The notes beneath the pieces were generated by a model. That model was not told the origin of the DNA. It made no database searches and worked only from the letters and a program-made list of their open reading frames with translations. The position numbers and the translations under genes are program-made. A stretch of DNA of 18,132 nt from Legionella genomosp. 1 (GTDB lineage Bacteria > Pseudomonadota > Gammaproteobacteria > Legionellales > Legionellaceae): positions 1 through 18,132 of the forward strand of contig CAMBDN010000019.1 in NCBI GenBank assembly GCA_945865355.1, written 5' to 3'. Shown piece by piece: positions 8,901 through 16,487 of this stretch (its first letter is position 1; each line of letters begins with the position of its first letter).

Positions 8901-9011
8901 AGTCAATTATTAACCTTATATACCACCCCAGTGATTTATCTTGCCTTTGATAAACTATTGCATAACGTCGTCAACAAAAGCCATGCCCTGCGAAATAAAA
9001 GGGATGAATGA
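5910..9011 (+). CDS. mdtB: RND multidrug efflux permease, MdtB/MuxB type
   Basis: The 1033-residue product is a full-length HAE1-type RND transporter that uses the proton gradient to drive efflux. It starts with MNISAPFIQRSIATSLL, and its first helix leads into LLPVSSLPEIEYPTIQV, the standard entry to the porter domain. The two essential aspartates of TM4 are present at 401-402 in GFVVDDAIVMIEN. The TM10 lysine is visible in GIVMKNAIMMIDFALEQE. Large periplasmic loops, each about 300 residues, follow TM1 and TM7. There is no frame damage. It is followed by a second, non-identical permease, the arrangement of MdtBC and MuxBC, in which the two proteins form a mixed trimer. The ATG start overlaps the adaptor stop, and its own TGA overlaps the start of the next gene. 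Confidence 0.95.
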   Translation: MNISAPFIQRSIATSLLMAAILLTGMLAFQLLPVSSLPEIEYPTIQVSTYYPGGSPDVMASSVTAPLEKQFGQMQGLAEMTSASSNGSSIITLQFALEMSIDVAEQEVQAAINAATTYLPQELPNPPIYSKINPADTPIMTIGLTSKTLPLPQVEDYADTRLVPQISQLSGVGFVSISGGQRPAVRIQANPDALSSYGLTLENLRSAIISANVNAAKGSFDGSRLAYTINANDQLLSSADYKPIIISYQNNSPVRMQDIADIKDGAENVLQAAWMNHEPAIILNILRQPGANVIEVVHRIKTLLTRIQATTPHSINVSLLTDRTNTIRASVHDVQFELLLSIALVVMVIFLFLRNFSATFIPSIAVPLSLIGTFGAMYLLGFSLNNLTLMALTIATGFVVDDAIVMIENITRYLENGETPFNAAMKGAKQISFTILSLSVSLIAVLIPLLFMGDIIGRLFREFAITLAITIVISAFVSLTLTPMLCARLLKHHALNELSRFEQRSAKIVNRMIEQYSRSLRWVFKHQPLILIVAAITFFYTLALFYFIPKGFFPLQDTGVIQGISQMPQSISFTAMAEKQQALAKIVLADPAVENISSFIGIDGTNTTGNSGRILITLKPLALRDATAKEIIQRLQHQLSDIPDATLYMQSVQDLAIDTRVSRTQYQYSIRSPDPVEVSQWSGLMLARLNTLPMLRDVASDQQNEGLQTVVNVDRDTASRLGITMQMVDDTLYDAYGQRQVSIMFTQRNQYRVILEVLPKLQRNPAAFNNLYLNSASGDSVPLRTISQISNKTGPLVINRQNQFPVSTLSFNLAPSATLGDALQATEQIKTQLNIPESVQTGFEGSAKIFQGTLNNEGWLVLAAIVVVYIVLGVLYESYIHPITILSTLPSAGMGALFALILTGNDLSVIALIGIILLIGIVMKNAIMMIDFALEQERKYNKTPLEAIYLACQLRFRPIIMTTLASMLGAVPLAFGNGMGAELRQPLGIAIIGGLIVSQLLTLYTTPVIYLAFDKLLHNVVNKSHALRNKRDE

Positions 9012-12000
9012 TGAGTCTATCCGCAATTTTTATCCATAGACCCATTGCAACCACATTACTAGCGATTGGATTAGCCGTTGCTGGAGCAGTCGCTTTTAAT
9101 CTACTACCTATAGCACCTCTGCCACAAGTCGATTTCCCAACCATCAGCGTCACTGCCACCATGCCTGGAGCAAGCCCTGAAAATATGGCAACATCGATTG
9201 CCTCGCCCCTTGAGCGACAGCTGGGACGGATCGCAGGCATCACCCAAATGACCTCATCAAGTACGCTTGGGCAAAGCCGTATCATCTTACAATTTGATTT
9301 AACGCGCGATATTGATGGTGCTGCCCGTGATGTTCAATCAGCCATTACTGCCGCGCGCAGTCAGCTACCGATTAATTTGCCGGCTAACCCGACGTATCGT
9401 AAGGTCAATCCAGCGGACACGCCGATCATGGTGTTAGCATTAACGTCCGATAAATACACCACTGGCCAATTGTATGATATGGCCTCATCCATCTTGCAAC
9501 AAAAACTATCGCAAGTGACGGGAGTGGGCCAGGTCTTGGTCACCGGAAGCTCCTTACCGGCTGTGCGCGTTGAGTTAAATCCTACCGCTCTAAATAATTA
9601 TGGTATTGGCTTACCCGATGTCGCCAATGCCATTGCTGCAGCAAACGTTAACCAACCGAAAGGCTACGTCACACGTGATAACGAATCATCAACCGATATC
9701 ATGACCAACGATCAAATTTTTAAGGCCGACCAATATGCGTCGTTGATCATTCGTTATCAAAACAATAGCCCCGTTCGCATTTCAGATGTGGCTGAACTAA
9801 CTGACTCGGTTGAAGATGTGCGCAATGCGGGCATGTATAATCATAAGCCAGCCGTCCTATTGGTTGTATTTAAACAACCGGGCGCAAACGTCATTACAAC
9901 GGCTGCACAAATTCGCGCTCAATTACCACAACTTAACGCCTCTATTCCAACGGATACCGATTTAATCGTCGCTTTAGATAAGACAAAAACCATTCGTGCA
10001 TCATTGCATGATGTCGAAATCACACTGCTCATTGCAATGCTTTTGGTCATCATCGTCACTTATGGGTTTTTAGGTAGTGTCCGTGCCATGTTAATTCCTG
10101 GGGTCGCTGTACCGTTATCATTATTAGGTACGTTTGTGGTCATGAAACTAATGGGCTATAGCCTGGATAATCTTTCACTGATGGCACTTACCATTTCAAC
10201 CGGATTTGTTGTCGATGATGCCGTCGTGGTTTTAGAAAATATTGCTCGCCATCTGGAAAGAGGCGAGAAACGCATGCAAGCTGCATTGGAAGGATCAAAA
10301 GAAGTTAGTTTTACTGTGATCTCAATGAGTCTTTCATTGATAGCGGTTTTCATACCGATTCTTTTAATGGGCGGTCTGGTTGGGCGATTACTGCGTGAGT
10401 TTGCGGTAACATTATCAGTAGCTATCCTTATTTCAATGGTTATTTCACTGACCGTTACACCCATGATGTGTTCCTTGATGTTGCATGAGGAACACAACGA
10501 AACCCCAAACCGTTTTGTAAACTTTGTTGAACGAGTTCGGCAACAATATAAAAAGAAATTAGACTGGTCGCTACGACACCCAAAGACCATGTTATCCATT
10601 ATGGGTGCTACAATCATTTTTAATGTGATTCTCTTCATCCTTGTACCCAAAGGATTTCTACCGCAACAAGATATTGGTCAAATTGCTGGCAGCATGCAAA
10701 CCGATCAAAACATGTCTTTCCAAGATACGCATAAAAAACTTAAGCAATTCGTCAATATTATTCTCAATGACAGCGCTGTAGACAATGTGATTGCTTTTAT
10801 TGGCGGTAATAACAATACCGCGCCGGGAAGCTTGTTTATAACCCTCAAGCCATTGGGTGATCGCGACGCTACGGCTGATCAGGTGGTGAATCGCTTACGA
10901 AAAAATTTAGCGGTGGTAACGGGCGCTGTTACTTATTTGCAAGCATCGCAGGATTTAATGATTGGCGGGCGGCAAGGAAACGCACAATTTCAATACACTT
11001 TATCTGGGGATAGCCTTAAAGATATTAATAATTGGGGTGCTTTGGTCACCGAAAAGCTAGGCCATGCCCCTGGAATTACGGATGTAAATAGTGACCAACG
11101 CAACCATGGACTACAAGTTTTTGTAAATATCGACCGTGACACAGCATCACGCTTTGGGATCACTGCAAATCAGATTGATTCCACCCTTTATAGTGCGTTT
11201 GGGCAACGACAAGTATCAACCATGTACACCGCCATGAATCAGTATCATGTGGTGATGGAAGTGGCACCAAAATATTGGCAACGACCAGAAACATTAAATC
11301 AAATTTACGTGCTATCACCAACAGGAAACGAAGTGCCGCTATCAGCCTTCGCAAGCTTTACACCCTCTTCAACGTTGTTGTCAGTGAATCATCAGAGTCA
11401 AATGCCTGCTGCAACCATTTCCTTTAATTTGCTGCCAGGAACCTCTCTTGATCAAGCGGTTGCAATTGTAACAACGACGGTCAATCAAATGAGGCTCCCT
11501 CCAGGAATTCAGGAATCATTTCAGGGCACGGCTCAAGCATTCCAATCATCGTTATCCAACGAACCGTATTTAATCTTAGCCGCCCTTTTAGCCGTATATA
11601 TAGTACTCGGCATGCTGTATGAAAGCCTGATTCATCCCGTCACTATTTTATCAACGCTACCTTCCGCCGGTGTTGGCGCTTTACTTGCGCTACTATTAAC
11701 GCGCACTGATCTGAGTATCATTGCACTCATTGGGCTCATCCTGTTGATAGGTATTGTTAAAAAGAACGCCATTATGATGATAGACTTTGCATTACAGGTG
11801 GAGCGTACGCAAAACAAATCACCTCGAGAGGCCATTTATGAAGCGGCATTAATGCGGTTTCGTCCCATCATGATGACAACAATGGCAGCGATTTTTGGAG
11901 CCATCCCCCTACTGTTTGGCATCGGACTTGGCTCTGAACTACGCCAACCACTCGGAATTGCAATTGTTGGTGGCTTGCTGGTCAGTCAGCTCCTCACCCT

Positions 12001-12094
12001 GTTTACTACACCGGTTATTTATCTAGCAATGGAAAATGCTAGTATCAACTATCACCGCTTTATTTCCAGTATGCGTAGGGCCAAATTTACATGA
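9008..12094 (+). CDS. mdtC: RND multidrug efflux permease, MdtC/MuxC type
   Basis: This is the second RND permease, 1028 residues, with the same architecture as its neighbour but clearly diverged. It starts MSLSAIFIHRPIATTLL and continues LLPIAPLPQVDFPTISV. The paired TM4 aspartates are at 403-404 (GFVVDDAVVVLENIARHLE), and the TM10 lysine lies in GIVKKNAIMMIDFALQVE. In E. coli MdtB and MdtC form a 2:1 trimer with different roles, and the same is expected here from synteny. ATG 9008 overlaps the previous stop; the adjacent ATG 9011 is also possible. AAAAGGG a few bases upstream is a good ribosome-binding site. The stop overlaps the outer-membrane factor start by 4 bases. The two permeases derive from an old duplication; the window shows no recent exchange between them that I can see. 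Confidence 0.95.
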   Translation: MMSLSAIFIHRPIATTLLAIGLAVAGAVAFNLLPIAPLPQVDFPTISVTATMPGASPENMATSIASPLERQLGRIAGITQMTSSSTLGQSRIILQFDLTRDIDGAARDVQSAITAARSQLPINLPANPTYRKVNPADTPIMVLALTSDKYTTGQLYDMASSILQQKLSQVTGVGQVLVTGSSLPAVRVELNPTALNNYGIGLPDVANAIAAANVNQPKGYVTRDNESSTDIMTNDQIFKADQYASLIIRYQNNSPVRISDVAELTDSVEDVRNAGMYNHKPAVLLVVFKQPGANVITTAAQIRAQLPQLNASIPTDTDLIVALDKTKTIRASLHDVEITLLIAMLLVIIVTYGFLGSVRAMLIPGVAVPLSLLGTFVVMKLMGYSLDNLSLMALTISTGFVVDDAVVVLENIARHLERGEKRMQAALEGSKEVSFTVISMSLSLIAVFIPILLMGGLVGRLLREFAVTLSVAILISMVISLTVTPMMCSLMLHEEHNETPNRFVNFVERVRQQYKKKLDWSLRHPKTMLSIMGATIIFNVILFILVPKGFLPQQDIGQIAGSMQTDQNMSFQDTHKKLKQFVNIILNDSAVDNVIAFIGGNNNTAPGSLFITLKPLGDRDATADQVVNRLRKNLAVVTGAVTYLQASQDLMIGGRQGNAQFQYTLSGDSLKDINNWGALVTEKLGHAPGITDVNSDQRNHGLQVFVNIDRDTASRFGITANQIDSTLYSAFGQRQVSTMYTAMNQYHVVMEVAPKYWQRPETLNQIYVLSPTGNEVPLSAFASFTPSSTLLSVNHQSQMPAATISFNLLPGTSLDQAVAIVTTTVNQMRLPPGIQESFQGTAQAFQSSLSNEPYLILAALLAVYIVLGMLYESLIHPVTILSTLPSAGVGALLALLLTRTDLSIIALIGLILLIGIVKKNAIMMIDFALQVERTQNKSPREAIYEAALMRFRPIMMTTMAAIFGAIPLLFGIGLGSELRQPLGIAIVGGLLVSQLLTLFTTPVIYLAMENASINYHRFISSMRRAKFT

Positions 12095-13587
12095 AAAAAA
12101 TGCCATTATTTCTGATCATTCCATTATCACTAACCTCGTGCATGGTGGGTCCTAATTATGTACGACCAAGTACAACGGTCCCTGCAAAATTTAAAGAGGC
12201 GAAAGGAAAAGCCGTTATTGCACCTCCTAAAAAAAACTGGAAGATAGCCCAACCTCGAGATGATTTTAACCGCGGCGAGTGGTGGGCAATATTTCATGAT
12301 AAAAAACTGGATGCCTTAGAAAAGCAACTTGATCTTAATAACCAAAACATTGCAAACGCTCTCGCAAATTATGAGCAAGCAAGCGCCATCGTTGATGAAG
12401 CTCGAGCCAGTTATTATCCCACTGTGTCAGGCGTCTTAGGTTTTTTTAAGCAAAAGGGCAGCGGCTCTTCAGCAGTGACGAACACCTCCAGCACTACGGG
12501 AGCCACAACAGGCAGTACTCAAACCACGGGTGGGGGTGGTGGCAGTAAAAAAATTGTCTCAACCAGTTATTCGGCCTCCTTAAATGCCAACTGGGAACCA
12601 GATATCTGGGGACTGGTTCATCGCACGGTTGAAGCAGATACTGCGGCCGCCCAATCCAGCCAGGCATTGTTGGCAGTAACTCGTTTATCTGCACAAGGAT
12701 CGCTTGCCCAATATTATTTTGAATTACAAGCGCTGGATAGAGATCAAGATTTATTAGATAAAACCGTTAACGATTATAAAATTGCATTACACCTAACCCA
12801 AAACCAGTATGCTTCGGGTGTTGCTGCCAGAGCTGATATTGTGCAAGCCCAAAGTCAGCTAGAGGTTGCTGAGGCACAAGCGATTAACAATGGGATTTTG
12901 CGGGGCCAATACGAGCATGCTATTGCTGTATTGATGGGTCGCCCACCCGCTGATTTCTCTATGCCCTTCAGTCCCCTAAAAGCAACCCCACCCATCATTC
13001 CTGTATCAATACCAACGGCTTGGCTAGAACGAAGACCCGATATCGCCCAAGCCGAACGATTAATGCAACAAACCAATGCAGCAATAGGTATCGCTGTATC
13101 GGCCTATTACCCTGCGTTTAATTTATCGGGTTCACTGAGTGAATCCGGTGGGATCATTGGTAATATTGCTAGAGGCCCTACTATTGGTTGGTCCTATGGG
13201 TTACAAGTAGCGGATATCATTTTCGATGGCGGCTTACGCAGCGCCGCCGTCAGGGCCGCAAAAGCCGCCTACACCGCACAAGTTGCCGCTTATCGTCAAA
13301 CCGTACTCACGGCCTTTCAAGATGTAGAAGACAACCTGGTGTCGCTGCGTATTCTAGAAAAAGAAGGAATCGCACAGAACAAAGCAGCAGCCAGTGCTAA
13401 TCTAGCACTGAAGCTGGTAACGAACCAATATAAATCAGGTACCGTTCCTTATTCCAGCGTCGTTACTTCACAAATTGCGGCCTATACAGCGCAAAAAAAT
13501 GCCTATGATGTTGTTGGGCTACAAATGTCTGCAGCCGTGGGTCTCATAAAAGCACTCGGTGGGGGCTGGAGTACTGCTGACATTTGA
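12091..13587 (+). CDS. opmB: Outer-membrane efflux lipoprotein, TolC/OprM (NodT) family
   Basis: The 498-residue product is the outer-membrane channel of the pump. The N-terminus MKKMPLFLIIPLSLTSC carries a lipobox (LTSC), giving lipidated Cys17, followed by MVGPNYVRP, the signature of OprM/NodT-type factors. Two outer-membrane-efflux repeats follow (roughly 75-285 and 305-490), with the expected LALKLVTNQYKSGTVPYSSV in the second. Length equals that of Pseudomonas OpmB, and the gene order adaptor-permease-permease-factor is that of muxABC-opmB. A low-complexity Gly/Ser/Thr stretch (about residues 122-154, with TTGGGGGSKK) sits between the first helix and the first barrel strand, where such proteins have a variable extracellular loop. 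The start overlaps the permease stop by 4 bases, so all four pump genes are translationally coupled. The symbol is by synteny and is not certain. Confidence 0.93.
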   Translation: MKKMPLFLIIPLSLTSCMVGPNYVRPSTTVPAKFKEAKGKAVIAPPKKNWKIAQPRDDFNRGEWWAIFHDKKLDALEKQLDLNNQNIANALANYEQASAIVDEARASYYPTVSGVLGFFKQKGSGSSAVTNTSSTTGATTGSTQTTGGGGGSKKIVSTSYSASLNANWEPDIWGLVHRTVEADTAAAQSSQALLAVTRLSAQGSLAQYYFELQALDRDQDLLDKTVNDYKIALHLTQNQYASGVAARADIVQAQSQLEVAEAQAINNGILRGQYEHAIAVLMGRPPADFSMPFSPLKATPPIIPVSIPTAWLERRPDIAQAERLMQQTNAAIGIAVSAYYPAFNLSGSLSESGGIIGNIARGPTIGWSYGLQVADIIFDGGLRSAAVRAAKAAYTAQVAAYRQTVLTAFQDVEDNLVSLRILEKEGIAQNKAAASANLALKLVTNQYKSGTVPYSSVVTSQIAAYTAQKNAYDVVGLQMSAAVGLIKALGGGWSTADI

Positions 13588-13677
13588 CACAAAAATAAGC
13601 GAATATCCAGTTACATTCGTCAAGGCCTAGGGGCTGTTGATCATGTTGGTATTTAACCTGACTAAGTTCTCCAGAAA

Positions 13678-14859
13678 CTAGAGCAAACATGCCTGCCGAA
13701 TTCGACTGGCAAGCGGCATGAAGCGCTTGGTAAAATCAGGAATGCTTCGGTTACCATTGGTCGTTATCGCCACAGCAAGCCCCTTTTTGCTGTCCCCAAA
13801 GGCTAACGACGAAAGTGCTCCTGCATGACCAAAACATCCGGCTGTATTCCACCATCCATAAACTGACGGCATAAACCGGGTCCCTACCATAAAACCAGGG
13901 CTGACTGACAATAGCGAATGGAAGCTTTTATTCCAACCACTTAATACGCGAGTCGTATATTGGTTGATTGCACGCTCTGAAACCAACTGCTTTCCTGTGC
14001 GTGTGACACCTTTATTAATCAAAAACTCATAAAATATGGCTAAGCTAGCCGCATCTGTTACCAAGCTGGTTGATGGATTCATTGAGGTGAATAACTCCAT
14101 CGAGTTAAATATGGCTTCAAAGTTATTGGCTACATTGCAACTGGCGATCATGCATTTATCGCTACCCAGCCAATATGAATAAGCCAACTGATTCAGTGCT
14201 CTGTTTGCCAAACCATACCTCAAGGATGGGAGATCTAACGGCACAGCAATCTCGTCTGCAATAAATTCAGCTAACGTTTGTCCTGTTACTCGCCGAACAA
14301 CCTCACATAAAATAATTCCTGACTCCCAAGGCATGTATGCAAACGTACCACGCTTGTACATGGGCCTTGCGTCAATAATAAGGTCCAGTAAAAAACCACG
14401 ATCGCCCATCCGTTTATAATCCCTTTGCAGCGATGGAACGATAATTCCAGCGGTATGGGTCAACAGGTCCAAAATGGTGAGTTGTTCTTTCCCATGGGAT
14501 GAGAACTCAGGGATTGTTTCAGAAATAGGCGCTTCCAACTGGATAAGCCCACGCTCCTCCAGCATAGCAATAGCAATTGCAAACAATGGTTTTCCTGCAG
14601 AGTACACAGGAAAAGCGGTTTCAGCTTCTACATCCATTGATCCCGCTTCATCCGATGCTCTCAATCCTCGGGCAAGACCTATGGCTAAATTTAACACCAT
14701 TTTACCGTGGCGCCTGATGATAAGCTGCCCGCCAGGGAATGCCCCTCTTGCATGCTGATGCCGAAACATTTCAACAACAGTGGATAAAGCATCCGGATCC
14801 ATATTAACCAAAGCAGGGTTCACTGCCATCTCATAGGGGAAAGGCATTCCACGGCTCAT
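13678..14859 (-). CDS. Beta-lactamase-fold serine hydrolase (class C/esterase, LovD-like family)
   Basis: The 393-residue product belongs to the PF00144 group of penicillin-binding-protein-like esterases, acyltransferases and peptidases. The nucleophile motif SxxK is Ser87-Ala-Gly-Lys90 (FPVYSAGKPLF). The second motif tyrosine is probably Tyr175 in FAYMPWESG. The third motif, KTG in true beta-lactamases, is here His345-Ala-Gly (CFGHAGALSSLAFGD), the form seen in esterases. LTILDLLTHTAGI (127-139) is a family hallmark. No signal peptide is visible, so it is probably cytoplasmic, which argues against a cell-wall or antibiotic role. The ATG overlaps the glycosyltransferase stop by 4 bases, implying a shared pathway. 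Possible roles are deacylation or transfer of an acyl group on a glycosylated lipid or metabolite; this is inference. It converges on the pump operon with 90 bases between stops, where I see no convincing terminator. Confidence 0.87.
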   Translation of the reverse strand: MSRGMPFPYEMAVNPALVNMDPDALSTVVEMFRHQHARGAFPGGQLIIRRHGKMVLNLAIGLARGLRASDEAGSMDVEAETAFPVYSAGKPLFAIAIAMLEERGLIQLEAPISETIPEFSSHGKEQLTILDLLTHTAGIIVPSLQRDYKRMGDRGFLLDLIIDARPMYKRGTFAYMPWESGIILCEVVRRVTGQTLAEFIADEIAVPLDLPSLRYGLANRALNQLAYSYWLGSDKCMIASCNVANNFEAIFNSMELFTSMNPSTSLVTDAASLAIFYEFLINKGVTRTGKQLVSERAINQYTTRVLSGWNKSFHSLLSVSPGFMVGTRFMPSVYGWWNTAGCFGHAGALSSLAFGDSKKGLAVAITTNGNRSIPDFTKRFMPLASRIRQACLL

Positions 14860-16121
14860 ACAACGTCACCTTGATGCATTAACTTCTCAATAGAGACACA
14901 TAAATCGTGCTCGGCTTGCTGAAAATCAATTTTTGTCGCATATTTCTCACAATTCAATTTGATTTCAGTAGCGTTTAACAATCGATTCAAGCTATTCAAT
15001 GCAGTAGCAATTGTGTATTTTTTTATGGGAACAGTGACTGACAACCCTAGTTTTTCTAAACGCGATGCATTATCCGGTTGATCATTGATGAAGGGTACGA
15101 TCAATTGTGGAATGCCCCCAGCCAGGGCTTCAGATATTGTGCCAATACCTCCGCCATGAATAACGACAGTACAGTAAGGCAATAATTTATTGAGGGGAAT
15201 ATAGCTGGCATATATTTCATTATCTGTATTGAGTAATGGTAATTGCTCCTTATCTAGCGCGAGCACCAAGCAACGATAGCCTAGGCTTCGAGCGGCCGCT
15301 AAAGAGTGCTCGAAAAATTCATGGGCTTGTTTGATTAACGTTCCATAAGTAATAAGAATAGGCTTACTGCCCGAGTCCAAAAATTGTAAAATTTCAGGGG
15401 GTAATGGTTGCTCTGAGTCTTCATCATATTGAACAAAACCTGCTAGCTCCGTATGCATCGGCCAATCTGCTGCAGGCGGCGCAAACCATTCAGGAAACAA
15501 ACCAATGACCTTTTGTGTTGAATAACACCATTTCGAACAAATCCTATTAATTTCTTCGAGCCCCAACTCTTTGCGAAAAAGATTCACTTGCGGGGATAAA
15601 TAGCGATCAAAGAGTCGGATTTCAAGCAGATAATAAATCATCTTTCTAAAAATTGAGGGCACCTTTTGCAGCGATATTCCATTCAGTCCTACAGGAGGTT
15701 GCTCTACACTCCATAGGGTAAATGGCTGCAAGCAGATGGTTACCAGAGGAAACTTTAACCTTTCATTAGCGAGCCGCGCACCTAACATCAAATTTGAAGC
15801 CACAAGAACAGTATCTTTAGGATCAAATGCGGCGATGATTTCATAAATTGAACGCATCGGGCCCAAAAGTAACCAGTCTGCAATGTGCACAAACGTTGCC
15901 TTTAAGCGTTGAGAATAAGCATCTGGATGATGGATGGGGTCATAATAATCTTCTTCTGGTCCACAAGAGATAAAATCTAATCCTGCTGCAATGATAACCG
16001 TTCTATAACGCTCTACGCTGATAATTGTAACCTGATGCCCTCGACGCTGTAGTGCCAAACCGATGCTGATAAAGGGATTAATATCCCCCCTGCTTCCATT
16101 GGATATGAGCAACATGTTCAT
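14856..16121 (-). CDS. UDP/TDP-sugar-dependent glycosyltransferase, GT1 family (RhlB/macrolide-GT-like)
   Basis: The 421-residue product is a GT-B fold glycosyltransferase. The N-terminal domain opens with MLLISNGSRGDINPFISI and LALQRRGHQVT (3-31), typical of the GT28/sterol, rhamnolipid and antibiotic group. GARLANERLKFPLVTICLQP (114-133) resembles, from memory, the RhlB-type rhamnosyltransferase pattern. The C-terminal donor-binding domain has the HGGGIGTISEALAGG motif (His322 onward) and PFINDQPDNASRLEKLG (343-359), where the DQ pair contacts the donor sugar. Such enzymes glycosylate hydrophobic acceptors such as hydroxy-fatty acids, sterols or polyketides. The sugar and acceptor here are unknown. 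AGGAG lies 12 bases before ATG 16121, a longer spacing than usual; the in-frame ATG 16115 is a weaker alternative. It heads a two-gene unit with the serine hydrolase. Confidence 0.9.
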   Translation of the reverse strand: MNMLLISNGSRGDINPFISIGLALQRRGHQVTIISVERYRTVIIAAGLDFISCGPEEDYYDPIHHPDAYSQRLKATFVHIADWLLLGPMRSIYEIIAAFDPKDTVLVASNLMLGARLANERLKFPLVTICLQPFTLWSVEQPPVGLNGISLQKVPSIFRKMIYYLLEIRLFDRYLSPQVNLFRKELGLEEINRICSKWCYSTQKVIGLFPEWFAPPAADWPMHTELAGFVQYDEDSEQPLPPEILQFLDSGSKPILITYGTLIKQAHEFFEHSLAAARSLGYRCLVLALDKEQLPLLNTDNEIYASYIPLNKLLPYCTVVIHGGGIGTISEALAGGIPQLIVPFINDQPDNASRLEKLGLSVTVPIKKYTIATALNSLNRLLNATEIKLNCEKYATKIDFQQAEHDLCVSIEKLMHQGDVV

Positions 16122-16237
16122 AATAACCGTCTACTCCTATTAACCATCCGTGACTTGCTGCTCTTGACCACTTTAGCAAAATTAAAATACCCTACAACAC
16201 AATATTTTATTCCACAGAATTCTATCTCAGATTTACA

Positions 16238-16253
16238 TCAACCATAAGGTTGA
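16238..16253. promoter_or_regulatory. Short perfect dyad, possible operator
   Basis: TCAACC-ATAA-GGTTGA is a perfect 6-base inverted repeat with a 4-base centre. It lies in the 366-base gap between the divergent glycosyltransferase and methyltransferase genes, about 117 bases upstream of the glycosyltransferase start. A dyad there fits a regulator site, but no regulator gene is nearby and no confident promoter boxes flank it. A chance hairpin is possible. Apart from this dyad and the palindrome at 16306-16394, I see only AT-rich sequence in this gap. Confidence 0.25.
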
Positions 16254-16305
16254 CTTACTATGATACCAGGGAAAAGCGCATACTTTGTTTATAAAAAAGC
16301 ACTTG

Positions 16306-16394
16306 GCCGTCTTTGCGAACGAAGTGAAGAAATCCAGAGCGGATTTCCAAATGTAGATGGCGCTGGATTGCTTCACTTCGTTCGTAAAGACGGC
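16306..16394. repeat. Long palindromic element (REP/MITE-like)
   Basis: Two 36-base arms, 16306-16341 and 16359-16394, are inverted copies with only four mismatches around a 17-base centre. The arms read GCCGTCTTTGCGAACGAAG then TGAAGAAATCCAG, against the inverse copy with TACG and GCAATCCAG. The core resembles the widespread palindromic repeat family whose consensus is close to CGTCATTGCGAGCGAAG next to GAAGCAATCC, found scattered in many bacterial genomes. No transposase is nearby, so it would be a non-autonomous insertion. It lies upstream of the methyltransferase and as RNA would form a strong hairpin, which may affect transcription into that gene. Open frames across it on both strands look like by-products of the symmetry. 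Confidence 0.75.
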
Positions 16395-16487
16395 AGTTTG
16401 TTCTCTTATTTTATATCCTGCGTTTACCCTGACTATGAAACGACGTTTAAAATCAAACAATAAATGAAAATGCAAATAGGGAATAAT

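Noticed and set aside
10156..10650. 164-codon open frame antisense to the second RND permease
   Set aside because: Lies wholly inside a clear transporter gene, has low-complexity Arg/Ile/Ser-rich composition and no supporting start site.
13588..13677. Search for a bidirectional terminator between the pump operon and the serine hydrolase
   Set aside because: Only 3-4-base stems were found (for example GGT-ATTT-AACC); none has enough pairing plus a T run.
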